From Candidatus Dojkabacteria bacterium (lineage in GTDB: Bacteria; Patescibacteria; Dojkabacteria; SC72): DNA of 45,478 nucleotides. The DNA is taken from contig JALNYV010000015.1 of NCBI GenBank assembly GCA_023229785.1, positions 1 through 45,478 of the forward strand. Reading direction: 5' to 3'. Both the position numbers and the translations under genes were made by a program. A model generated the notes under the pieces. The model was given only the letters and a program-made list of their open reading frames with translations, was not told the DNA's origin and ran no database searches. This document shows positions 20,733 to 29,012 of the stretch, one piece after another. Within the stretch, counting starts at the first letter, position 1. Every line of letters begins with the position of its first letter.

Positions 20733-21734
20733 ATGTCACAAGGATTACCCTATGTTATTTCGGGTACTATTTTTGACACTGATGGTAGTACGAGTGTAAA
20801 TGGTGCGACTGTTAGGGCAAGAAACGAAACTAACAACGAAATCATCAGCACTACTTCTGATAGTGACGGTAATTACATTGTGGATTGCTCTAATTTTGCT
20901 AGTGGTTATCTACAAACTGATGTTGTCACTGTCTACGTAATATATTCTAATTTAGATGCAAGTGGCACTATAACAATAGCGAATGATGAGCATACTAAGA
21001 ACCTTACTCTTGCTGTGATAGCAGATAGTTCTTTGATTAACTATTGCACAGTGCAAGATGTGTATGATGAATTGGGTTTGACTTCAAGTGATATATCTGC
21101 ACAGATTGTAATTAAGAAGATACAGAGAGCAGAGGCTAGGATTAACGAAAAGACTAGGACTACTTTTACTGCTACAACTGTAACAGAATATTATGATTAT
21201 AACCAGTACAATAGCTTTAGAAGTGCAGAGCAGATGGATTCTATTGGTTGGACAATACGTTCTGACCACTGGAACATGAACTTTAATGATATGTTTAGGC
21301 TTAATCATTATCCAGTTGTTTCTATTACAGGCATTTGGAAAGCAGGTGCAGGTGCTAATCAGGCAGACAGTTGGACTGCTTTAACTGAACAGACAGGCAG
21401 TGGCGGTGACTTTGTTTATTCACCTGATGGTGGTTGGGTTAAGTTTATTACTAACATACCTAGGTTTGGAAAGAGAGCAATCAAGGTAACTTACACTTAT
21501 GGTCATTCAACGGTGCCTAAACACATAGAAAGGCTTACTATTTTACTTGCAACGTCAGATATAATAAGGGCAAAAGCCAGTTATGCGACGTTTGCGAGTG
21601 CTATGGATATTTCTATTGAAAGTCTGAGCATTAGAAACAACTCAGGAAGTTCTGCTTCTTATTTGAGGCAGTTGAATGAGGAGATAGACAGGGCTTGGGG
21701 GGAAGTTGGCGTAATGTCAACTGACATAGTCTAA
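20733..21734 (+). CDS. Head-tail connector fused to an N-terminal Ig-like domain (333 aa)
   Basis: Residues 1-95 form a CarboxypepD_reg/CNA-B-like beta domain ('VISGTIFDTDGS...ATVRA...SDSDGNYIVD'). From about 103 (YCTVQDVYDELGL...IQRAEARI) the sequence follows HK97 gp6-type connector proteins, with a helical start and later beta insert. It has no signal peptide, so the Ig-like domain is intracellular until lysis and probably decorates the neck. The fusion is unusual; the similar domain in the upstream membrane protein suggests duplication. Confidence 0.75.
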   Translation: MSQGLPYVISGTIFDTDGSTSVNGATVRARNETNNEIISTTSDSDGNYIVDCSNFASGYLQTDVVTVYVIYSNLDASGTITIANDEHTKNLTLAVIADSSLINYCTVQDVYDELGLTSSDISAQIVIKKIQRAEARINEKTRTTFTATTVTEYYDYNQYNSFRSAEQMDSIGWTIRSDHWNMNFNDMFRLNHYPVVSITGIWKAGAGANQADSWTALTEQTGSGGDFVYSPDGGWVKFITNIPRFGKRAIKVTYTYGHSTVPKHIERLTILLATSDIIRAKASYATFASAMDISIESLSIRNNSGSSASYLRQLNEEIDRAWGEVGVMSTDIV

Positions 21735-22114
21735 TGGGCTTGGGTAGCGATTTCAAGAGTAAGATTGACAGCATTTTAAACAATACTGCTATCAGAAGCA
21801 CAGTTACTTTCATACCAAAGACAAAGGCAATAGGGGCTTTTGGTGGTTATGTTGCACCTACAGAAACTACAAGTGCCAATGTAACAGTTTATTGTATACC
21901 TTTTAGTTATGTTAAAACTAGATTTATGAAGCAAATAGTTGGTAATTTTAATGCAGGAGATTTTGGAATAGTAATTAAAGGTGATATAACGGTTACTAAG
22001 GATTATGATGCAACTTGGCAGAGTGAAACTTATGATATAACAGAGATTAAGCCAGTAATATTGAACGATGTTATAGTTGCAAATATAGTTACATTAAATA
22101 AGAAGACATCATAG
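21734..22114 (+). CDS. Head closure/neck protein (126 aa)
   Basis: It overlaps the connector stop by one base and is strand-rich after a short helical start, with a 'GDITVTKDYDATW...YDITEIKPV' ending like the small beta-barrel stoppers (SPP1 gp16/HK97 gp7 type). Assignment rests on position and build. Confidence 0.65.
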   Translation: MGLGSDFKSKIDSILNNTAIRSTVTFIPKTKAIGAFGGYVAPTETTSANVTVYCIPFSYVKTRFMKQIVGNFNAGDFGIVIKGDITVTKDYDATWQSETYDITEIKPVILNDVIVANIVTLNKKTS

Positions 22115-22167
22115 GGGTAGGAGTAATCCTTGCCCGATAAGTTCCTTTGCGGAGGAATAGGAGAAAG

Positions 22168-22587
22168 ATGGTAAGCAAGACGAACACAAGGAGAGATGTA
22201 TTTAGGGGAGTTTACACAGTTCTTAATGCTTCAAAACCAAGTGGTTGGTATGTGAGAAGTGTGTTTCCTAATGTAGATACAGAATTTCCGCTTATATTTT
22301 TACATCCAGTTGACAAGAACAGCGATTTTTGGAGTAATGATGGAACTAATAGTTCTGATGATATTTTAATTCAAATAGAAGTTATGGTACATATAGATTC
22401 AGCACCAGAGGTTCTTGATACTGGCAGGGATTATGTTACAGACGAAATTCAAGACAATGTGTCTACTTTTTATAGTAGTTATAACATAGATTTATTAGGA
22501 ATAGATGATGGTGGAACTAATATGCAAGAATATAACAATGAAACATATTTAACTGGAACGTTTACAGTGAGGTTTAGAAGGTTATGA
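22168..22587 (+). CDS. Tail terminator-like protein (139 aa)
   Basis: The ATG at 22168 follows AGGAGA by four bases; an in-frame TTG at 22147 is less likely. The helical start (RRDVFRGVYTVL), central strands and 'GTFTVRFRRL' end fit gpU/tail-terminator proteins found before tail tube genes. It overlaps the next gene by four bases. Confidence 0.6.
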   Translation: MVSKTNTRRDVFRGVYTVLNASKPSGWYVRSVFPNVDTEFPLIFLHPVDKNSDFWSNDGTNSSDDILIQIEVMVHIDSAPEVLDTGRDYVTDEIQDNVSTFYSSYNIDLLGIDDGGTNMQEYNNETYLTGTFTVRFRRL

Positions 22588-23069
22588 TTAATATACAAGT
22601 TAGAGTGGATGATAGGAGTTTTAACAAAACCATGACTAATATTGCTAAGAATAGTGGCAGAGTTGGGGATAGGATGCTTTGGGGTATGGCAAAACGTTGT
22701 GAAACCGAGATAAAGCACATGATAGTTGCAAGAAACCACGATAGTTCAGGCAATTTAAGAAGAAGAACAAGGGCTAGAAAAGTGTCACAAGGAAAGTATG
22801 TAGTTAGTATGCCTTGGTACATTGTTCCGTTAGAAGATGGAACAAGTCCACACGCAATAGCACCTACTCAAAGAGCAAGATTATGGGCAAGGAAACATGG
22901 AATGACATTTATAGAAATGTGGTCTAATATAAACAGTAAAGGAACTAAGCCACATCCTTTTGTGTCAGAAGCGGTTATGAAAGCAAAGATTAGATTTGAA
23001 AATGAAGTTATACGACCTACAATGAAAGTATGGTTAAGAAGCAAAGGAACAACTTTAATAAATACATAA
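22584..23069 (+). CDS. HK97 gp10-like tail completion protein (161 aa)
   Basis: The pattern 'DDRSFNKTMTNIAKNSGRVGD' then basic strands, 'PLEDGTSPHAI' and a helical 'HPFVSEAVMKAK' end is typical of the HK97_gp10-like family, which joins head and tail. It is ATGA-coupled to the terminator-like gene. Length and position are as usual. Confidence 0.75.
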   Translation: MINIQVRVDDRSFNKTMTNIAKNSGRVGDRMLWGMAKRCETEIKHMIVARNHDSSGNLRRRTRARKVSQGKYVVSMPWYIVPLEDGTSPHAIAPTQRARLWARKHGMTFIEMWSNINSKGTKPHPFVSEAVMKAKIRFENEVIRPTMKVWLRSKGTTLINT

Positions 23070-23084
23070 AGGAGGAAAACAATA

Positions 23085-23717
23085 ATGGCAGGAATATCAC
23101 CAGATGTTTGGACACACAGATGTCTAATAGGAGTATGTAAAAAAAGTGGTTCTGCTGTACAATTTGCAGCTAGAACAGAAGACGTTGATATTAACGAAGG
23201 TAGTAGAGGCGGTGCAAGTGTAGCAAGTATAGACGGAAGCAGACTATGGGTAGACGCACCACAGGAAGCGGGTACAATTACAATGAAAATGCGACCAGTT
23301 AACTTGGATAGCACTAGTGCCACAGGTGGTTTGTTTCAGCAGTATAGGGGTGGAACGTATGATACTTCAGACCCTTTAATTACTGCTGAAGATAGTATTA
23401 CTGGAACGGCAGCAACAACTACAATACTTAGAGATGAGTTTCAGGTTGCTATATTGTGGACAAACGACCCAGTTGCTACAACCGCAGAAGGTGCAGCACC
23501 CGCAGGAAGTGGAGTTGCAGTTACGGCTACTTGGCAAGGGTTAAGGTTTTATGCTAAGAGTTGCAGGATAACCGAGCATAGTGTTAGTTTTGCAAACAAG
23601 GAAATGGTAGTTAGTGTGACGTTTAAATTTCCAGTAAGAAGTTCGGCAGGTGCTTGGAACTATGACTGGCAGAGTTGCACAACATCACAGTTGAATACGT
23701 TGGCAGCGTATTCTTAA
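23085..23717 (+). CDS. Major tail protein, copy 1 (210 aa)
   Basis: A GGAGG SD precedes the ATG. It is a beta-rich tube-type protein directly after the tail-completion genes. It shares long identical stretches (for example AARTEDVDINEGSRGG, GLFQQYRGGTYDT, CRITEHSVSFANKE) with the next gene. Copy 1 has a longer variable loop at about 100-150. Confidence 0.75.
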   Translation: MAGISPDVWTHRCLIGVCKKSGSAVQFAARTEDVDINEGSRGGASVASIDGSRLWVDAPQEAGTITMKMRPVNLDSTSATGGLFQQYRGGTYDTSDPLITAEDSITGTAATTTILRDEFQVAILWTNDPVATTAEGAAPAGSGVAVTATWQGLRFYAKSCRITEHSVSFANKEMVVSVTFKFPVRSSAGAWNYDWQSCTTSQLNTLAAYS

Positions 23718-23729
23718 AGGAGGTAAAAA

Positions 23730-24332
23730 ATGACAGCACCAGACATTTGGACAAAGAGATGTTTTATTACTATAACTAAACTGTCAGGAACAGACTACGA
23801 GTATGCAGCTAGAACGGAAGATGTGGACATAAATGAAGGTAGTAGGGGTGGAAACCAAGTTGCAAGTACTGACGGTAGTATGTTATGGTTGGACACGCCA
23901 CAAGAAGATGGAACTATTACTGTTAAGATGCGACCTATTGACTTGAACACAGTACAAGCATCAGGAGGTTTGTTTCAACAGTATAGGGGTGGTACATACG
24001 ATACCACTGAGGCAGCAGGTGGGCTTACTACCGCTAGAACTACTACAGATGTGCAAGAGAGTTATAATAGGCAACTGTTTAGAGTAGCAATACTTTGGAC
24101 AAATGATGGCACAGCAACAGCAGGTTCAGGTGCAGTAGCAGAAGGTTCACAAGGACTTAGATTCTTTGCAAAGAACTGTAGAATAACCGAGCATAGTGTT
24201 AGCTTTGCAAACAAAGAACTAGTAGTTAGTGCTACCTTTAAGTTCCCTTGTAGAACAGCAGGTAATATTTGGAACTACGATTGGCAGAGTTGCAACAGTG
24301 CAGCTTTAGCAGCATTATCAGCGTATACTTAA
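23730..24332 (+). CDS. Major tail protein, copy 2 (200 aa)
   Basis: A tandem paralogue of the preceding gene, 12 bases away with its own AGGAGG SD. Most of the core is conserved, while the start (TAPDIWTKRCFITITK) and the central loop differ. The pair is followed by a strong terminator-like hairpin. Both copies may mix in one tube, or one may form the tail cap or a special segment. Confidence 0.75.
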   Translation: MTAPDIWTKRCFITITKLSGTDYEYAARTEDVDINEGSRGGNQVASTDGSMLWLDTPQEDGTITVKMRPIDLNTVQASGGLFQQYRGGTYDTTEAAGGLTTARTTTDVQESYNRQLFRVAILWTNDGTATAGSGAVAEGSQGLRFFAKNCRITEHSVSFANKELVVSATFKFPCRTAGNIWNYDWQSCNSAALAALSAYT

Positions 24333-24358
24333 AAGCAATTTTTTATTTTTTTGCTTTT
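24331..24358 (+). terminator. T-rich hairpin terminator after the tail tube genes
   Basis: AAAAGCAA (24331-24338) pairs perfectly with TTGCTTTT (24351-24358) around a T-rich loop, with further Ts after. It would end or reduce transcription after the highly expressed tube genes. Confidence 0.65.
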
Positions 24359-24384
24359 GTTTTGAAAGACAATGGAGGAAAAAA

Positions 24385-24753
24385 ATGAGTGAAAGCGAGA
24401 AAGAAACGGAAACATTTACAGACGAGCAGAAAGGCATAATGAACAAGGCACACGAAAAGAAGTTGCCTGATATGGAAATATGGAGTATGCCTTATAAGTG
24501 CAGAAAAGAGTTTAAAGACTTTGCAAGGCGAGAGTTTATGGGTCATTACGGGTTTGCTTTTAAAGAAGTATGGGATTGTTATATTGGTGGTATTGAGATG
24601 TTAGGTGTACAGGTTTCTAACGAAGTAAGGGAACTTAACGCAAGGATTGTGGCATTAGAGGAACAACTTAAAGTATCAAACAAAACTAAGGAAAGTGAAC
24701 CGAAAAAGGTTACTAAGACTATGTGTGATGGTACACAAGTGGAGGTAGACTAA
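24385..24753 (+). CDS. Tail-module protein, possible assembly chaperone (122 aa)
   Basis: A charged N-terminus and a compact helical centre (about 25-75) are followed by a coiled-coil stretch (NEVRELNARIVALEEQL) and a Lys-rich end. It lies between the tube genes and the likely chaperone pair. GGAGG SD; its last base is the first base of the next gene. The family is not recognised. Confidence 0.6.
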   Translation: MSESEKETETFTDEQKGIMNKAHEKKLPDMEIWSMPYKCRKEFKDFARREFMGHYGFAFKEVWDCYIGGIEMLGVQVSNEVRELNARIVALEEQLKVSNKTKESEPKKVTKTMCDGTQVEVD

Positions 24754-25193
24754 TGGTAAGCGAACAAGATATAATGAATAATTTTGTTGGTAATGCTTAT
24801 AAGGTTAAACTGAAGGGTGCAAACAAAGAGGAAATTGAATTTGAGTTTCAGCAGTTTGACAGTAAAGATTTGCCTGATTTTATACCTATTATTGATATGT
24901 TTTTAAAGGATAATACTATATTAAGTAATACGGAATTTGTAAAGAAGTGCCTTCATTTTGTAGTAAAGATGGTAGATTTATCTTACCCTGAATGGAAGAA
25001 AGAAACAAAAGAAGCATTTATAAACTATAATCTACTATTACTAATACAGGTAATGTTGAGTGCAAATACGCTTACTTTAACAAATTCAATAATAAACCAA
25101 CGAAGTGACGAAGAATTGAATAAGTTTGTGGAAGAACAAAGGAATAAACTAAATGACAAATGCGTTAGCCCTGATACAAAGCCGTCTGCCTAA
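24753..25193 (+). CDS. Tail assembly chaperone, G-like (146 aa)
   Basis: A helical protein starting VSEQDIMNNF and containing 'DSKDLPDFIPIIDMFL', at the usual place before the tape measure. It overlaps the next small gene by 41 bases in another frame, the layout of the G/GT chaperone pair. No strong slippery site is evident. Confidence 0.6.
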   Translation: MVSEQDIMNNFVGNAYKVKLKGANKEEIEFEFQQFDSKDLPDFIPIIDMFLKDNTILSNTEFVKKCLHFVVKMVDLSYPEWKKETKEAFINYNLLLLIQVMLSANTLTLTNSIINQRSDEELNKFVEEQRNKLNDKCVSPDTKPSA

Positions 25194-25371
25194 ACAGCAG
25201 GAAACGGGAGTAGAAAGGAAAGGATTTGATATAGACTTGTCTTCGTTTTATCATTATTTTCAAAGCAAATGGAATAAGGATATTAACCAGATAAATAAAT
25301 GGAAGATGGGAACTTTTTGGGGAAATTGCCAATTAATTTGCAAAGAACTAGAACAAAGGGGTAATTCCTAA
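25153..25371 (+). CDS. Tail assembly chaperone, T-like part (72 aa)
   Basis: It lies +1 relative to the preceding gene and has its own ATG with AAGGA about nine bases upstream, so it may be made alone or by frameshift. The C-terminal 'FYHYFQSKWNKDINQINKW' helix fits chaperone T domains. It ends overlapping the tape measure start by one base. Confidence 0.55.
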   Translation: MTNALALIQSRLPKQQETGVERKGFDIDLSSFYHYFQSKWNKDINQINKWKMGTFWGNCQLICKELEQRGNS

Positions 25372-26309
25372 TGGCAGTTACAGAAGAACACGTTGTAACT
25401 ACTTTTGATTATAATGTTAATGATAAGCAATTAAAAGAATCAATAGGAACTTGGCAAACTTCTAAAAGAATGATGCAAGACGGTAATGTATTAGCAGAAA
25501 AACAAGTTAGAATAAATAAAGATGGTACTAAAGAAATAAAAAATATAACACAAGAAACAAGAAAATTTAGGGGAGAATATTTATCACTTATGTTTTTAGG
25601 CATGGGAATATCTAGAATATTTGGAGGACAAATTTCTAGGATGTATGAACTTACTGGTACAAAATCAATAGTCCAAGCATTTTGGACAGAAGCATTAATT
25701 GACCCCATGCTTAAAGTACAAGAATTAACTACTTGGCTTTATAATCATTTTCCTGATATTGCTAAAACTCCTATAGGATATACTGCTGTAGCAGTTACAG
25801 GAATTGGTGATGTATTGTCTTGGATTGGAATGTCCTTTTTAGGTTTAAAAGGAATAGAAGAAATATTAGGGATAAAGTTATTGGGTGCAGGTGGTTACTT
25901 ATCAAAATTTGCTTCATTTGAAATTGCAGGTACACCTTTGGCATTAGGTATAGCAGGAATATTAGCTGATTTAACCGCTAGTATGATTGCATTTTCAAAA
26001 TTACAAAATGCAGCTTTAAGTGGTGCAACATCTACGGCTTTACCTTCTTTTGCTGAAACCACCAGTGGTGCAGTATCTCCAACAACTGGTATGAGAGAAG
26101 TTGTAGTTCCAAGTGTACCTCAGATGCAACCATCAATAAATCCATTTACAACTGCAAGACAAGCAGGACAATTAGCAGGAATAACTGCTGGTTATTATGC
26201 AGGGGCTTTTCAAACAGGTATAGAAAATACAGCTAATATGTTGGCTAATATATTTAGAAATCAAATTAATAATACAGGTTATTCAATAGGTGGAGGTACA
26301 TCTGTATAA
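25371..26309 (+). CDS. Short tape measure protein (312 aa)
   Basis: Position between chaperones and distal tail genes, a helical N-terminus, and long hydrophobic, Gly/Ala-rich segments (about 65-90 and 120-215) fit a tape measure protein. At 312 residues it is very short; with the usual 1.5 Angstrom per residue the tail would be near 47 nm. The C-terminal third is Thr/Pro/Gln-rich. Confidence 0.65.
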   Translation: MAVTEEHVVTTFDYNVNDKQLKESIGTWQTSKRMMQDGNVLAEKQVRINKDGTKEIKNITQETRKFRGEYLSLMFLGMGISRIFGGQISRMYELTGTKSIVQAFWTEALIDPMLKVQELTTWLYNHFPDIAKTPIGYTAVAVTGIGDVLSWIGMSFLGLKGIEEILGIKLLGAGGYLSKFASFEIAGTPLALGIAGILADLTASMIAFSKLQNAALSGATSTALPSFAETTSGAVSPTTGMREVVVPSVPQMQPSINPFTTARQAGQLAGITAGYYAGAFQTGIENTANMLANIFRNQINNTGYSIGGGTSV

Positions 26310-26791
26310 TGACATATAATATAATATTAAGGAAAACTGGAACAGATACTACAGTTACAATACATACCATAGCAGTTAAAGAAAATTGGGTTAATACAGT
26401 AGAAAACTTTAATATACCCAATACCCCATCTAGGTATAATAGGGGCTATGAAAAGAAGTTATTAAACTTTCAAAATATGGCAAGGAATATAGAAGTTACT
26501 GGTTATATTGCATTAGAACAGGATGGTAGTACACCTGCTGAAACGCTTAGAACTAGGCTTGTTGACTTTTTCAAGTGCCAAAGTCCAGCAAATGCGGTTT
26601 GTACAATAACTACAGGTTCAAGTAATTGGTATGATGTAAACGAAGGTGGAATAAGTGGTGGTATCTCTGGTGTTATGACTGGACTAGAGTTTAGGGATAT
26701 TCCAAGTGATATGATGGATAGCACAACAAAGGCACCTAAGTTTTTCTTAGTTACATTTTCAATAATAGAGGGAGAGAGTTTGTTAGGTTGA
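26309..26791 (+). CDS. Distal tail-like protein (160 aa)
   Basis: It overlaps the tape measure stop by one base. The strand-rich build with 'RNIEVTGYIALEQDG...RLVDFFKCQ' and 'FFLVTFSIIEG' resembles distal tail (Dit) or baseplate barrel proteins. Two Cys occur (about 89 and 97). The assignment rests on order and strand pattern. Confidence 0.65.
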   Translation: MTYNIILRKTGTDTTVTIHTIAVKENWVNTVENFNIPNTPSRYNRGYEKKLLNFQNMARNIEVTGYIALEQDGSTPAETLRTRLVDFFKCQSPANAVCTITTGSSNWYDVNEGGISGGISGVMTGLEFRDIPSDMMDSTTKAPKFFLVTFSIIEGESLLG

Positions 26792-26803
26792 AAGGAGGAA
26801 AGA

Positions 26804-29011
26804 ATGGTAGAAAACAAGACGTTGGTTGGTGGCTTGATTGCAGTTATTTTTATGGTAATAGGTGCTGCTTACTTTTATCCAATATATACAGAAACAGATA
26901 CTTGCGTATTAAGTGGAAGTTATGGTACGTGGGAAAATGTTACTGAAAAGGTTTATTTCAATTCTTCTTTCCCTGCTATTGCTAGGTACTACTGTGCAAA
27001 GGAAGCCAAGATAACAAAAGAGGAATGTCTACTTCAAGATAAGTTAATTAACTCTGACGGTTGCAAGTGGGGAGGAAAAGTAGGCGGAACTACTAGGCTT
27101 TATGTAATGGTAGACCCTGAAGTTTCAATCAGTTCAGAAAGCATTAAATCATATCCTCTTGTTGATGTTGGACTGCAAACATCTGAAGGTATTAAGATGG
27201 ATTGGCTAGAAAATGGGCTTACTCATAAGTGCCTTGGGTTTGAAATAACTAAAGGAATATCTATTAATGCTGTTGCAGGGCTTATACTTGATACTGCTTC
27301 AAAAGAAAATGCTAAACCCATTCTTTCAAAGAAATCAATAAACAACTGGAATGAAACAAGGCAAATGAATGATAAATGTAATTCAATAGAGATAACACCT
27401 GATTTGAATGGAACTAAAATATTTATTGATAATTGCACTAAAAAAGATATTATAATTACACATTCAGATGAAATTTGGGCTGATGTTAAAATAGATAGCA
27501 CTGAACTCAATAAGGAAAGATTAGATGGAGTTAAACTTCAAGATGGATATTACAAATATTGCTTTAATGTTCCGATTATTAAGACAGCAAAGGGATATGG
27601 CAATTCAGGGGAAGTTAAATTAATATTAGGCAGTAATATTTATACTGATAGGCAACATTCAAGTTATTGGAATGCATCATATACCAATCAAACATTAATT
27701 AATGTCACAGTAACTGAAACAGACACGAACCAACAGATTTATATTAATCTCTCTAGGAATGTTAACTGGAAATGTGCATTTGTTATTTTGAATGGAACTA
27801 CTGAGAAAGAATTGGCTTGGCTTAATGAAACAAGAGAGGCATTTTATACTAATTTTTCAGTTACATCTGGACAAGCAGAGATAATTAAAATTATACATAA
27901 TGCAACCTGTGCAGTATCAACACCGCAATACAATTATTCTCAAATTATGTTATTGGCAAATGAATTTGAAACTGATGCAGATGTAGATAGGGTATCTTCT
28001 GTTGATGCTTTAAATCTAACAGTAGGACAAAAGGGAAATAGTGTATATTTAACAACAGCAGACGGAACTGCATATACTGACCACTCGTGGAGCATAAGTA
28101 GATGGAGTAATACTTCATCAGTTGCTTATTTTTACACTTTAAAGTCAGGAACTTTTAATAACTGCTTTTTAAAATTATCAACAGGAACAACAGTTAGGGC
28201 TGCGTTAGGAATGATTAATACTAGTTCTATTTATTGGCAGTATAAAACTAATCCCACGGAAAGACAATCTGATACATTAATTGAACAGAATGTATGGACT
28301 AAGTTTAGATTTCATCTTAATAGTACTTTGGGTGTTTATATAAAAGAACAAAGAGAAATATGGGTTGGAACTACTGCGGAAATACCGAGTAATATGTCAA
28401 GCATAGGTTGGTATTATGATACCAAGGCAGGGGATATGTTTGATACATTTTTTGTTTATAGGGATTATGGTGCAAAGAATCCAGTATTAAATATAGGTTC
28501 AGACCAACAAATTATTAATTTAGCACCAACATTAGGTTCATTAAATTGCACTAATGCAACAGTATATGCAACTTCTTTTAAATGGAATGAACCAGTAATA
28601 AATTGTCAATTAACTTGCACAGATGATACTTCAGTTTCTTATGTTAAATTTAGTGGTACTGAAGGGGTAAGTGCGTTTGATACTACTGATACTAATGACA
28701 CTTGGTTTGCTAACATGACTAACTTTACAGGGGTAGGAGATTACTTTTCGTTTACTGTTCCTGAAAATGCAAACAAGATGAACTATAGTGGGGTTTGGAA
28801 TGTATCTGCTATCTGTTCAGATGGCACTTTAACTAGTAGTTCTTATATTGCTTGGACAGTTCCTAATGGTAATGTAAACATTAGTCTACTTTATCCTGAC
28901 ACTAATTTAAGCAAGAAGAATGGCACTTACATACTAAACGTACAGGTTAGGAAAGGGTGTACTGGTGGTGAGTGCTTTAATATGACACCTTACTTTACTA
29001 TTGGAGTATAA
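26804..29011 (+). CDS. Membrane-anchored glycoprotein-like protein (735 aa)
   Basis: An N-terminal hydrophobic helix (about 6-27, LVGGLIAVIFMVIGAAYFYP) acts as signal or anchor. The rest is extracytoplasmic in style: dense N-X-S/T sequons, Cys pairs, beta-sandwich patterns and, at about 380-560, a lectin/LamG-like stretch ('NEFETDADVDRVSSVDALNL ... KFRFHLNSTLGVYIKEQRE'). Its place in the tail module suggests a receptor-binding or host-surface role. AGGAGG SD. Confidence 0.7.
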   Translation: MVENKTLVGGLIAVIFMVIGAAYFYPIYTETDTCVLSGSYGTWENVTEKVYFNSSFPAIARYYCAKEAKITKEECLLQDKLINSDGCKWGGKVGGTTRLYVMVDPEVSISSESIKSYPLVDVGLQTSEGIKMDWLENGLTHKCLGFEITKGISINAVAGLILDTASKENAKPILSKKSINNWNETRQMNDKCNSIEITPDLNGTKIFIDNCTKKDIIITHSDEIWADVKIDSTELNKERLDGVKLQDGYYKYCFNVPIIKTAKGYGNSGEVKLILGSNIYTDRQHSSYWNASYTNQTLINVTVTETDTNQQIYINLSRNVNWKCAFVILNGTTEKELAWLNETREAFYTNFSVTSGQAEIIKIIHNATCAVSTPQYNYSQIMLLANEFETDADVDRVSSVDALNLTVGQKGNSVYLTTADGTAYTDHSWSISRWSNTSSVAYFYTLKSGTFNNCFLKLSTGTTVRAALGMINTSSIYWQYKTNPTERQSDTLIEQNVWTKFRFHLNSTLGVYIKEQREIWVGTTAEIPSNMSSIGWYYDTKAGDMFDTFFVYRDYGAKNPVLNIGSDQQIINLAPTLGSLNCTNATVYATSFKWNEPVINCQLTCTDDTSVSYVKFSGTEGVSAFDTTDTNDTWFANMTNFTGVGDYFSFTVPENANKMNYSGVWNVSAICSDGTLTSSSYIAWTVPNGNVNISLLYPDTNLSKKNGTYILNVQVRKGCTGGECFNMTPYFTIGV

Positions 29012-29012
29012 C

